Assembly (NCBI GenBank): GCA_016712715.1
Contig: JADJQM010000003.1
Span: 186,001-250,000, forward strand
Reading direction: 5' to 3'
Length of the DNA stretch: 64,000 nucleotides
Origin: Rhodospirillaceae bacterium
GTDB taxonomy: Bacteria > Pseudomonadota > Alphaproteobacteria > Dongiales > Dongiaceae
Shown piece after piece: positions 38,811 through 46,914 of the stretch. How positions within the stretch are numbered: position 1 is the first letter of the stretch; the number at the start of each line of letters is the position of its first letter. The notes below the pieces were generated by a model. The model worked only from the letters and a program-made list of their open reading frames with translations, was not told the origin of the DNA and made no database searches. The translations under genes and the position numbers were made by a program.

Positions 38811-39764
38811 TCATTGCCCGAGGCTTTCGACGGTGACGGCACCACCACGATTGATTCGGATGGTCTGCGACACGACCGGCGCCCGCGGCGCTTCCGGTTG
38901 CTCGTCGGCCATCGGCATCTCGAACAGATCGGTCTGCAGGCCGCCGCGCATCAGGTCGTCGAGAACCTTGCTGGTGCTGCGATCGGTAACGAAGATCGGC
39001 GCCTTGGCATCTTCCGCGGCGGCCACATCGTTCCTGGCCCAGCTGCGCAAGGTCAGCACGATCTGGCCGAGCTGGGTTGCAACGAGGATCTTCTGTGCCT
39101 GTTCGGAGGTGACTTCCATCGTCACCGTCTGCGCGTTGAGGCCGGGGCCGGTGCCTTCGGGCGGGCTCAGATTCTGGTTGACCGCCAGCACCTTGATGTC
39201 GCGCATGACGGCTTCGACCGCGACCGTGCTCAGCAGATCGCGGCCCACATCCTCGGGCACGCCGGCAAAGTCACGCACATTGGTGATCATGAAAACGTCG
39301 ACGCGGTCGCTGGGCAGGATGAGACCGGCGGCACCAGTGCGCGGCGAGACGTCGATGGTGACTGTGCGCATGCCGGGAGCGAGCACGGCGGAGGTCATGC
39401 CGGCGTCGCCGCGCTTCACGATCGCCGCGTTGGAGAGGGGTTCACCTAACATGATGGCGCGGCGCGCCATGGTATCGCGGAAGCCGGCCAGCGGATCTTC
39501 GCCGGCACTTGCCTTCACGACAAAGCGCTGATCGATCACGCTCTTGGGCCATTGCTCCCACCGGAGGTCGCTGTCGACCAAAACGTCGCCGGGCTTGATA
39601 TCGCGGGCGGCCACCAGGACTTCCTCGACGCCGCCAACGGCGGCTTCGGGGGTCGCCTGGACGGGCTGCTGCTGCACCGAGGCCAGGAAACTGGTCAACA
39701 TGAACGCCGTCAGGACCGCCGCCCCAAGCGCCACCACGATCAAAATGATCACTATCGGTCGCAT
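38811..39764 (-). CDS. cpaB: CpaB/RcpC pilus assembly protein
   Basis: 317-residue envelope protein with one N-terminal membrane helix (PIVIILIVVALGAAVLTAFML), an SAF domain (AARDIKPGDVLVDSDLRWEQWP) and a RcpC-type domain with VTIDVSPRTGAAGLILPSDRVD. Probably interacts with the secretin. First gene of the cpaB-F run; a 249-base gap separates it from cpaA. Confidence 0.92.
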   Translation of the reverse strand: MRPIVIILIVVALGAAVLTAFMLTSFLASVQQQPVQATPEAAVGGVEEVLVAARDIKPGDVLVDSDLRWEQWPKSVIDQRFVVKASAGEDPLAGFRDTMARRAIMLGEPLSNAAIVKRGDAGMTSAVLAPGMRTVTIDVSPRTGAAGLILPSDRVDVFMITNVRDFAGVPEDVGRDLLSTVAVEAVMRDIKVLAVNQNLSPPEGTGPGLNAQTVTMEVTSEQAQKILVATQLGQIVLTLRSWARNDVAAAEDAKAPIFVTDRSTSKVLDDLMRGGLQTDLFEMPMADEQPEAPRAPVVSQTIRINRGGAVTVESLGQ

Positions 39765-39861
39765 GAGGCCCCTCTTTTTCCGGCCCGCAGACTACACCCA
39801 CGGCTTGGGCGATTCATTTCGCCGCGTCACTTCCCCGTAAACCATTATTACCAATTTTTGG

Positions 39862-39876
39862 TTAAGATGCCAGTAA
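39862..39876. promoter_or_regulatory. candidate CtrA-type binding site
   Basis: TTAA-N7-GTAA matches seven of eight conserved bases of the CtrA consensus TTAA-N7-TTAA. It lies about 100 bases upstream of cpaB in an AT-rich stretch that also holds two TTAAC half-sites (39950-39975). CtrA controls pilus genes in several alphaproteobacteria. Confidence 0.3.
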
Positions 39877-40013
39877 TTTCGCCCGAAAACAGCCATGCTG
39901 CATTGCGATTCAGCCGTTTGAGTCAAAACGTTGCGAAGCTTTCTGAATATTTAACAAGAAGTCCCCGGATTAACCCCCGCCGTGTGGCGCCGGCGACATC
40001 GCGGCGCGCGCGG

Positions 40014-40508
40014 TCAGATTCCCCATATGGCCCGGAGATTTGTCGCCAAGTAGCTGTGCTGAAACCAGAAATCGAGGCTGGCCGCGGCAATGGCGACGCC
40101 ATAGGGCAAATGCCGCTTGCCGTTCTGCAGACCATAGGCTGGGCGGAAGCGCGCCAGGATCAATATCCCAATGGCGAGCAGCCCGCCCAGCAGGGTGGTC
40201 AGCATCAGGAAACGCACCAGCACAAGATTGAGCCCGATCCAGAGAGCCAAGCCAGCCAGCCATTTGGCGTCACCACCGCCCAGCATGCGGAAGCGAAAGG
40301 CGAGGATGCCAACGCCCAGCATCACCGCGCCGGCGGCAAGATGGAGCAGCGCGTCGGTGAGCGATGTGACCGAGACCAGCGCCGCCGCCGATCCCACGAG
40401 GGCGGTCGCGATGGTGAGCCAGTTCGGCAGGCGGAATAGCCAGACGTCGCAGACGGCGCCCGCGATCAACAGACCGAACAGCAGGATTTCGCAGGTGGCG
40501 AGAAACAT
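40014..40508 (-). CDS. cpaA: prepilin peptidase CpaA (A24 family)
   Basis: 164-residue polytopic aspartyl protease that processes Flp and TadE-type prepilins. Seen: first catalytic Asp in GAVCDVWLFRLPNWLT near residue 21 and the second in GGGDAKW near 78, with about six hydrophobic segments. Short length is usual for TadV/CpaA proteins, which lack the methylase domain. Confidence 0.9.
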   Translation of the reverse strand: MFLATCEILLFGLLIAGAVCDVWLFRLPNWLTIATALVGSAAALVSVTSLTDALLHLAAGAVMLGVGILAFRFRMLGGGDAKWLAGLALWIGLNLVLVRFLMLTTLLGGLLAIGILILARFRPAYGLQNGKRHLPYGVAIAAASLDFWFQHSYLATNLRAIWGI

Positions 40509-40599
40509 GGGCGATGGTCACCAGGCGGGATTGACGGAAGCGGCCCCCAGCGTATCAGGCAATGCGGTCGATGGGCAGTTGCCCGGATGCGGTGGCCCA

Positions 40600-40640
40600 C
40601 AAAAAGGAACGCGCCGGCCCATTTCTGGGCCGACGCGCTT
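40600..40640 (-). terminator. Rho-independent terminator downstream of flp
   Basis: On the minus strand GCGCGTCGGCCCA pairs with TGGGCCGGCGCGT (one wobble, 4-base loop GAAA) and is followed by TCCTTTTT. It lies about 32 bases after the flp stop and would end the abundant pilin message before cpaA. Confidence 0.85.
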
Positions 40641-40671
40641 CCAAGCAAACCAGATAAGCGTCGTAGAACGC

Positions 40672-40875
40672 TTAGTTGGTCGCGGTGCTCGAACCTTCCG
40701 CGGTGGTCGCGGCGTTTTCCATGGTCGAACCGATGACCTGGAACATACGGTTCAAGCCGTTACCGGCCAACTGCGCGCCGACGAAGATCGCCAGAGCGAC
40801 GAACGCTGCGATGAGGCCGTATTCGATGGCCGTCGCACCGGATTCAGACGAGAGAAACTTACGGATCTTGTTCAT
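40672..40875 (-). CDS. flp: Flp family type IVb pilin
   Basis: 67-residue prepilin. The ATG at 40875 follows GGAGATG. Short basic leader (NKIRKFLSSESG), cleavage expected before ATAIEYGLIAAFVALAIF, which carries the Flp motif with Glu and Tyr, then a Gly/Asn/Thr-rich tail. It is the major structural subunit of the Tad pilus. Own terminator downstream, own promoter in the 296-base gap upstream. Confidence 0.94.
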   Translation of the reverse strand: MNKIRKFLSSESGATAIEYGLIAAFVALAIFVGAQLAGNGLNRMFQVIGSTMENAATTAEGSSTATN

Positions 40876-41171
40876 GATCATCTCCAAACTTTAAGAGGAC
40901 GTTGCAACCTCGACCACGATTTGATTATCGCAATCGGTAATTCTTTTTGGTGCTTCTTGACGCCAAGACATGACGCGGGCACTGAGGGTCATCATCCAAC
41001 GCGACTCATGGCTTCGCAAGTCATTCGAACACCAGGCCTCTACAACATTGTGTGCGCAAACTCCCTGATCGGCACCTTTTGCCTCGTAGGGCACCAGCTT
41101 GGATACCACGGCAACACTTTATTAAGGATTAACGCACGGAATTGGGGCCACCTATTTTGGACCAGGCACGC

Positions 41172-43040
41172 ATGCAATCTTCCTACGGGCGCCTCCACCT
41201 CGCCGCCGACACGATCGTCATCATCTTGGCCGCCGCAGCCCTGCACAGCGTGCTGGCCTGGCAAAGCGACCTCGTCGGCGGCGGCAATCTGCGCGACACG
41301 GACGCTTATATGCGCCTCATCCGCGTGCAGGAACTGTGGCAGACCGGCGATTGGTACCAGACGGTGACGTCCAGCCTGGGTGCGCCGGACGGGTTGTCAC
41401 TGCATTGGACACGCCCGCTGGACATCTTGATCCTGCTGCCGGCACTGCTGCTGCATCTGTGCGGGATGGCGATCGGCACGGCCATTTATTGGTCAGGGGC
41501 GCTCGTCTCGCCGGTTCTTCATCTCCTGACCTGCCTTGCCGCGGCTTACGCCGCCAAGCCGATCTGGGAACGGCATGGAGCCTGGCGCGTTGCGGCGCTC
41601 GCCATTCTCTTCAACGGTGCCGCCATCACCTATTGCATGGTCGGGCGACCGGACCATCACAGTCTTGGCCTGCTGCTGACGGTGCTGGGGGCCGGGCAGA
41701 CGATCCGCGCAATGCTGGCGCCGGACGATACACGGAAGGCATATGGCGCCGGCGCCCTTGCTGCGATGGGCATCTGGATCAGCCCTGAATCGCTGGTGGG
41801 CGTCGCCCCGGCACTCATCACCTTCGGTCTTTTGTGGCTGGCAAAAACATCCGATGGCAAGGCCGGCGCCGGCCAGCATTGGGCGCGCCTCGGCCGACGC
41901 TTCTGCCTCGGCATGGCGGCGACCCTGCTGCTGGCCATCGTCATCGAGCAGCCGCCCGCCCATTGGCTGACGCCCGAATATGACAAGGTCTCGGTCCTCC
42001 ATCTTGTCATCGCCGCGCTGGCGGCCCTCGACTTTGCGCTGGCAGCAGCGATGCCCTGGACCGATTGGCGCCGTATCGCAGCAGCCGGCCTCGTCGCCGT
42101 CCTGTCGGCGGTAGCGCTCGCCTTGCTGTTCCCGCGCTTCTATCTGGGTCCGCTCGGTGACGTCACCGATCAAACGGTGCGGATATTTCTCGACGATGTG
42201 AAGGAAATGGCGCCGCTGTGGCCAACCAGTGCCATCGCGGCCGACCAGTTCTTCGGCCTCATCGGCAACACGCTGGCGGCCCTGCCGGTCATTCCCTATT
42301 GCCTGTGGCGCTGGTGGCGGCAACCGGCCTTCGTCGCCGGACTCTTCCTGTCGCTCTCGTTCCTCACAGCATTGGCGGGCGCCCTGCTGCATCAACGCCT
42401 CGCCGTGCCGCTCAGCGCCTTCGGCGCGATCCTGGGCTGCGGCCTCTTTGCCATCCTGTGCGATCTGGTCATCATCCGGCGCCCGATCACCCGGGCAGCG
42501 ACACGGCTGGGCGCCGCCGCGATCGTGGTATTCGGGGGCCAGTTCTGGCTGGTCTTCACCAAGGCGCCGGCAGCGAATGCGACCACTTCTGCCAATGTCG
42601 CCAGCGTCGCCTGCGATCCCAGATATGTGGCCGACTGGCTCAACGCCACGCGCCCGGGCATCGTGACCGACGATGCCCTTGGCGCCCAGCGCACGACGCC
42701 GATCATCCTCACCGAATCCATCAACTATTCGCCGGACCTTGCCTACCGTACGCCCTATCGCTTTGTCGGCGGCCCCTATCACCGCGGCATCGACGATATC
42801 GCCGACATGTTCAACGCCGCGATCGGGACCGACGACACGCAGGTTCGGGAGATCGTCAATCGGCGCCAGGCTGACTACATTTTGATCTGCATTCGAGAGG
42901 TTCCGAAAGCGATCGGTGAATCGGCGCCCGGGTCATTGTATCATCGGCTGCTGAGGGGCGAACCGCCATCGTGGCTGCAGCCCATCCCCATGTCGACGGA
43001 GGCTGGCCGGGAGTTCAGGCTGTTTGCCGTGCTACGTTGA
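41172..43040 (+). CDS. GT-C fold membrane glycosyltransferase/oligosaccharyltransferase-like protein
   Basis: 622-residue membrane protein with about 11-13 hydrophobic segments in the N-terminal two thirds and a soluble C-terminal domain of about 160 residues. The first extracytoplasmic loop has GGNLRDTDAYMRLIRVQEL, resembling the DxD-type loop of STT3/PglB and related GT-C enzymes. A polyprenyl-linked sugar substrate is likely. The ATG at 41172 is chosen; a TTG at 41142 would add ten residues. Located directly next to flp (divergent), so pilin glycosylation is an attractive but unproved role. Confidence 0.7.
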   Translation: MQSSYGRLHLAADTIVIILAAAALHSVLAWQSDLVGGGNLRDTDAYMRLIRVQELWQTGDWYQTVTSSLGAPDGLSLHWTRPLDILILLPALLLHLCGMAIGTAIYWSGALVSPVLHLLTCLAAAYAAKPIWERHGAWRVAALAILFNGAAITYCMVGRPDHHSLGLLLTVLGAGQTIRAMLAPDDTRKAYGAGALAAMGIWISPESLVGVAPALITFGLLWLAKTSDGKAGAGQHWARLGRRFCLGMAATLLLAIVIEQPPAHWLTPEYDKVSVLHLVIAALAALDFALAAAMPWTDWRRIAAAGLVAVLSAVALALLFPRFYLGPLGDVTDQTVRIFLDDVKEMAPLWPTSAIAADQFFGLIGNTLAALPVIPYCLWRWWRQPAFVAGLFLSLSFLTALAGALLHQRLAVPLSAFGAILGCGLFAILCDLVIIRRPITRAATRLGAAAIVVFGGQFWLVFTKAPAANATTSANVASVACDPRYVADWLNATRPGIVTDDALGAQRTTPIILTESINYSPDLAYRTPYRFVGGPYHRGIDDIADMFNAAIGTDDTQVREIVNRRQADYILICIREVPKAIGESAPGSLYHRLLRGEPPSWLQPIPMSTEAGREFRLFAVLR

Positions 43041-43154
43041 AGCCGGTGCGCGGCAGGTATCTATGCATCACCAATTATCGGTGGTAGAAGATTCCGGGGA
43101 CGCGACCGCGGCAATGGGCACGCCGTTGCCGGTCAAGCGGAGACAAAAGGCGAG

Positions 43155-44084
43155 ATGGCGCGCGACAAAGACCTGATCCTGGTGGTCGATGATTCACCCA
43201 CTAACCTGGCGATCCTGAACGTCGTGCTTCGGGAAATCTACCAGGTTATCACATGCAACAATGGGGCGGACGCCCTCACCCTCGCCGCGGCCGAAGAACC
43301 GGACCTCATCATCCTCGACATCATGATGCCGGGCATGGACGGGTATGAAATCTGCGACCGGCTGAAGGCCAACCCCGCCACCCGCGACATTCCGGTGATG
43401 TTCGTGACCGCGATGGACCAGGAGCGCCAAGAGGCCAAGGGACTGGCGCTAGGTGCCGTCGATTACATTGCCAAGCCCGTGAGCCCGCCCATCGTGCTGG
43501 CCCGCGTGCGCAATCAGTTGGAACTCAAAAAGCAGCGCGATTATCTGCGCCGCCTTTCCGCCATCGACGGTCTGACCGGCATCGCCAACCGCCGCGCCTT
43601 CGAAGAGGATTTCGACCGCGAATGGCGCCGCTGCATCCGCCTCAAATCCAGCCTCTGCGTCTATCTCACCGATATCGACAATTTCAAAGCCTATAACGAC
43701 GCCTATGGCTTTCTCGCCGGCGACGATTGCCTGCGCATCCTGGCGCAGGCGATGACGAAGGCGCTGATGCGGCCGGGCGATATCCTGGCGCGCTACAGCG
43801 GCGAGGAATTCGTCGGGCTGATGCCGGACACGGATGCGAGCGGTGCTGCCATCGTCGGTGAGCGCCTGCTGAGTGCGACGCGCGCCCTGGCCCTGCCACA
43901 TTCCCATTCGGGGACGGCCTCGATCATCACCGTGTCAATCAGCGCCGCCGTGTGCCGCCCGGTGCCGAGCAGCGACCGCGCCAGCCTGTTCAAGCTGGCC
44001 GGCGATGCGCTCTATGCCGCCAAGAAAGGCGGCCGCAACCAGGTGCGCGTCTTCGAGATGCCGGATTCGGTGACGGCGATCTAG
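43155..44084 (+). CDS. response regulator with GGDEF domain (PleD-like diguanylate cyclase)
   Basis: 309-residue protein. Residues about 7-120 form a receiver domain (VVDDSPTN, phospho-Asp in LILDIMMPGMDGYEI, Lys in YIAKP). Residues about 140-300 form a GGDEF domain in which the motif reads SGEEF, with the inhibitory RPGD I-site five residues before it. First Gly to Ser is unusual but does not rule out activity. Expected to make c-di-GMP on phosphorylation. AAGGCGAG precedes the ATG. No cognate kinase adjacent. Confidence 0.9.
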   Translation: MARDKDLILVVDDSPTNLAILNVVLREIYQVITCNNGADALTLAAAEEPDLIILDIMMPGMDGYEICDRLKANPATRDIPVMFVTAMDQERQEAKGLALGAVDYIAKPVSPPIVLARVRNQLELKKQRDYLRRLSAIDGLTGIANRRAFEEDFDREWRRCIRLKSSLCVYLTDIDNFKAYNDAYGFLAGDDCLRILAQAMTKALMRPGDILARYSGEEFVGLMPDTDASGAAIVGERLLSATRALALPHSHSGTASIITVSISAAVCRPVPSSDRASLFKLAGDALYAAKKGGRNQVRVFEMPDSVTAI

Positions 44085-44249
44085 TGGATTGACTCAAACG
44101 GTCGCGATCCATGTGCGGTACGCCGCCGCGCAACGATGGATCGCGTGAGGCCAGCCCCACATCCGGTGGAGACGACCGGCTCTGCCAAGCGGGTGGCTCA
44201 TACACCAGAGACTATCAACGCGGTGTCTTTGGCTGGCGGGTATCTCGAG

Positions 44250-44741
44250 CTAACTATCTGAACCATCGGTTGGCGAGACAGCCGAGGCCGCGGCCTGCGC
44301 GGCGACTGCAAGCTGGGACATGACACTCCCAGCAACACGCGATGCCTCTTCGCCAAGTGCCTCAGCCAACCGTACCCGGGCGCGCTCCCAAGCGGCCATG
44401 GACTCGTCCATCAGCCGGCGGCCCCCCTCGGTAAGCACCAGGCGTTTGCCGGCTCGGCCGAGCCCCCGCCCCCCATGATTGCGGACGAGACCCCGCCGCT
44501 CCAGGCTCTTTACGCTGCGGCTGAGCGTGGTGGCATCGACCCCGGCGCGTGCCGCCAGCTCGGCAAGCGTTGGCTCGTGGCTGCCGCCTATCCCCACCAG
44601 AAGGCTGAACTGCTCCGCAGTGATCCCCAAGGACCGGAAGCAGGCATTGTAGTAGCGCGTGAGCGCCCGCGCGGTGACCCGGGCCTGGAAGGCCGGGCAC
44701 TCGGTTTCAACGCGGCGATAGAGGTCGGATGTCTCGGTCAT
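44250..44741 (-). CDS. MarR family transcriptional regulator
   Basis: 163-residue winged-helix regulator. Seen: GITAEQFSLLVGIGG, LAARAGVDATTLSRSVKSLERRGLV (recognition helix), wing with a Gly/Arg-rich tip, and an amphipathic C-terminal helix. The ATG at 44741 is chosen; longer frames upstream read back through the divergent gene. It faces a DUF1330 gene across 66 bases that hold a strong palindrome, so autoregulation plus control of that gene is likely. Confidence 0.88.
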   Translation of the reverse strand: MTETSDLYRRVETECPAFQARVTARALTRYYNACFRSLGITAEQFSLLVGIGGSHEPTLAELAARAGVDATTLSRSVKSLERRGLVRNHGGRGLGRAGKRLVLTEGGRRLMDESMAAWERARVRLAEALGEEASRVAGSVMSQLAVAAQAAASAVSPTDGSDS

Positions 44742-44771
44742 TTGTTGCTCTCGACAAGCCCTGGCGCATGA

Positions 44772-44791
44772 AATACTGTATATGCAGTATT
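44772..44791. promoter_or_regulatory. palindromic operator in MarR/DUF1330 divergent promoter
   Basis: AATACTG-TATATG-CAGTATT has perfect 7-base arms. It sits 31 bases from the MarR start and 17 bases from the DUF1330 start, the classic position for a MarR-type site covering both promoters. Confidence 0.65.
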
Positions 44792-44807
44792 CATGAGGAG
44801 CTATAGC

Positions 44808-45098
44808 ATGACGGCCTATGTTCACGTCAACCTGCGTATCAAGGACCCGGCCCGGCAAGCCGCGCTGGCTCCGCTCTTTCAGGCGGCGCTGACGGCAGCA
44901 GGAGGCCGCATTCTCCACTTCGGGCCGGTGGCCCGGATGCTGGAAGGAGACGTGGCGCCCTTGCCGATGGCCGGTATCTTCGAATTCGCAACCCTGGCGG
45001 ACGCTCTGGCCTTTTATAGCTCGCCAGAATATGCGCCGATCAAGATCGAGCGCGACGCGGCGCAAGAAGCACGCATGTTTGTCGTCGACGCAAGTTGA
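44808..45098 (+). CDS. DUF1330 domain-containing protein
   Basis: 96-residue ferredoxin-fold (dimeric alpha-beta barrel) protein: AYVHVNLRIKDPARQAALAP opening, GGRILHFG, FYSSPEYAPI. Function of the family is unknown; some relatives degrade small organics. ATG at 44808 behind GAGGAGC. Probable target of the divergent MarR regulator. Confidence 0.85.
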   Translation: MTAYVHVNLRIKDPARQAALAPLFQAALTAAGGRILHFGPVARMLEGDVAPLPMAGIFEFATLADALAFYSSPEYAPIKIERDAAQEARMFVVDAS

Positions 45099-45185
45099 CG
45101 CAAGCGGCTATGGCCATCCACCAGCCGGACAGTGGCAAAGCCAGACGGCTTGTCCTCGTCTGGTTCTGGCTGCTAGCGTCCAGCC

Positions 45186-45860
45186 ATGACATTCTCTGTC
45201 CTTCTCGACCTCGACGGCACCCTGATCGATTCCTGTCCCGGCATTCTGGCAAGTTGCCAGGCGGCCCTGCGCGCTCTCGGACATGAGCCGGATGAAGCCC
45301 TCGATGTGAGACGCTTCATCGGGCCACCGCTCGAAGAGATACTGCACGTCCTGCTGCAGCCATATGGCGACGACAGGGTCGATGCAGCCGCTATCGCCTA
45401 TCGCCAGCATTACGGCGAAAGCGGATACCGGAGTAGCATCCCCTATCCCGGCATTGGCAAAGCCCTGGAAGAGATAAAATTTGCAGGATTGCAGGTCTAT
45501 CTCGCGACATCAAAGAGGGCGGTCTTCGCCCACCGCATCCTGGATCATCTGAAGTTTGCCGCCTATTTCGACGGCATCCATGGCTCGGTGCCAAGTGGCA
45601 AGCTCGATCACAAGCCGGAACTGCTCGCCCATGTCATCGCGCAACATGGCCTGTCGCCGTCGCACTGCCTGATGGTCGGCGACCGCCGGCATGATGTCGC
45701 CGGCGCCCATGCGGTCGGCATGCGCGGTCTCGGTGTGCTGTGGGGCTATGGTAGCCGGGAGGAACTTGAAACGGCCGGCGCTGATCAGTTGGTGGAGTCA
45801 CCGGCCGATCTCTCTTCTGCCATCCGCGCGATGCTCGAGGGGCAGGCACGCCCTTGCTAA
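45186..45860 (+). CDS. HAD family phosphatase (phosphoglycolate phosphatase-like)
   Basis: 224-residue HAD subfamily IA hydrolase. Motif I DLDGTLIDS (nucleophile Asp near residue 8), motif II ATSK, motif III Lys in KLDHKPELL and motif IV VGDRRHDV. A small helical cap suggests a small phosphate ester substrate such as phosphoglycolate. The last four bases overlap the convergent LysR gene. Confidence 0.88.
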   Translation: MTFSVLLDLDGTLIDSCPGILASCQAALRALGHEPDEALDVRRFIGPPLEEILHVLLQPYGDDRVDAAAIAYRQHYGESGYRSSIPYPGIGKALEEIKFAGLQVYLATSKRAVFAHRILDHLKFAAYFDGIHGSVPSGKLDHKPELLAHVIAQHGLSPSHCLMVGDRRHDVAGAHAVGMRGLGVLWGYGSREELETAGADQLVESPADLSSAIRAMLEGQARPC

Positions 45861-46801
45861 AGTGATTGCGACACCCGCGCGGGCCAGGCCGGTTCCGGGA
45901 TGGCGGGGTTGCCGGCCAGCCAGTCGCGCACGATCGCGGCTTCGGGCGCCAGGGCTGTACCTTGCGACCAGACGATGTGAAAGGCGAGGCCCGTCACCCA
46001 GGGCCGGTCGAGCGGATGCATGAGAAGGCCGCGCGCCACCAGATGATCGGTCTGGTGCCGCCAGCCCAGTGCCACCCCCTGCCCTTCCAGGGCCGCCCCC
46101 ACCACCAGCGCATAGTCATTGAGATGAAGGCCGCGATCATCGGGGGCGAGGCGTTCACCGGCGGCGCGGAAGTAATCGGCCCAGTTCGGGCGCGGGCGGA
46201 ACGGCTCGTCGAGATGGATGAGGCGCTGGCGCTTGAGGTCGGCCACGCTCGCGAAGGGACCGGCGCGCTCCAGATAGGCCGGGCTGCAGATGGGGATGAT
46301 GGATTCCTCGACCAGCTTCACGGCATCGCAGCCGGGATAGCGGCCATCGCCGCGCCGGATGGCGAGCGAGATACCCTCGGCGTCGAGATCGATATCTTTG
46401 TCCGTGGTCTGCAGGCGGAGATCGATGCCGGGATTGTCCTGGCGAAAGCGGGAGAGGCGCGGCAGCATCCACCAGGAGGCGAAGGCGGTCGAGCAGGACA
46501 GGGTCACATGGGTCCCCGTCTGGCGCTGGCGCAGGGTCTCGGTCGAGCGGCGCAGATGCTCGAGTGCCAGGGTGACGTCCTGATGATAGCGTCGACCGTC
46601 CTCAGTCAGGCGCACGCGCTGGTGTTCGCGCCGGAACAGGGCAAGGCCCAGCGCTTCTTCCAGCTGCTTGATGCCATAGCTGACCGCCGCCTGGGTCATA
46701 TTGAGTTCGCGCGCGGCCTGGGTGAAGCTCGCCAGCCGGCCGGCAGCTTCGAAAATGATCAAGCCGTTCAAGGGCGGCAGTTGAATGCGCAGGGAGTTCA
46801 T
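45857..46801 (-). CDS. LysR family regulator (GcvA-like)
   Basis: 314-residue LTTR with the N-terminal winged helix PPLNGLIIFEAAGRLASFTQ and AARELNMTQAAVSYGIKQLE, followed by a PBP-type effector domain (GTHVTLSCSTAFASWWMLPRL). GcvA-type proteins often govern glycine/one-carbon genes. It is divergent from the mttB-like gene across 113 AT-rich bases, so it most likely controls the methylated-amine cluster. Confidence 0.88.
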   Translation of the reverse strand: MNSLRIQLPPLNGLIIFEAAGRLASFTQAARELNMTQAAVSYGIKQLEEALGLALFRREHQRVRLTEDGRRYHQDVTLALEHLRRSTETLRQRQTGTHVTLSCSTAFASWWMLPRLSRFRQDNPGIDLRLQTTDKDIDLDAEGISLAIRRGDGRYPGCDAVKLVEESIIPICSPAYLERAGPFASVADLKRQRLIHLDEPFRPRPNWADYFRAAGERLAPDDRGLHLNDYALVVGAALEGQGVALGWRHQTDHLVARGLLMHPLDRPWVTGLAFHIVWSQGTALAPEAAIVRDWLAGNPAIPEPAWPARVSQSL

Positions 46802-46914
46802 AAGTAAATTCTATCAACTTCCTTATTTTTTTCCAGGATTACATACAGGCCATAGCCGCTAGCATGATTTGACTGGCTTACCCCGCAGGCCGGTACCAGG
46901 GGAAGGTAGACGAG

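Noticed and set aside
40888..40960. Sigma-54 promoter upstream of flp
   Set aside because: TGGTCGAGGTTGCA looks similar but the GG-to-GC spacing is two bases too short.
44103..44145. Inverted repeat CGCGATCCAT/ATGGATCGCG
   Set aside because: Ten-base arms but a 23-base loop and no T tract; it lies between convergent genes and is not a convincing terminator or mobile end.
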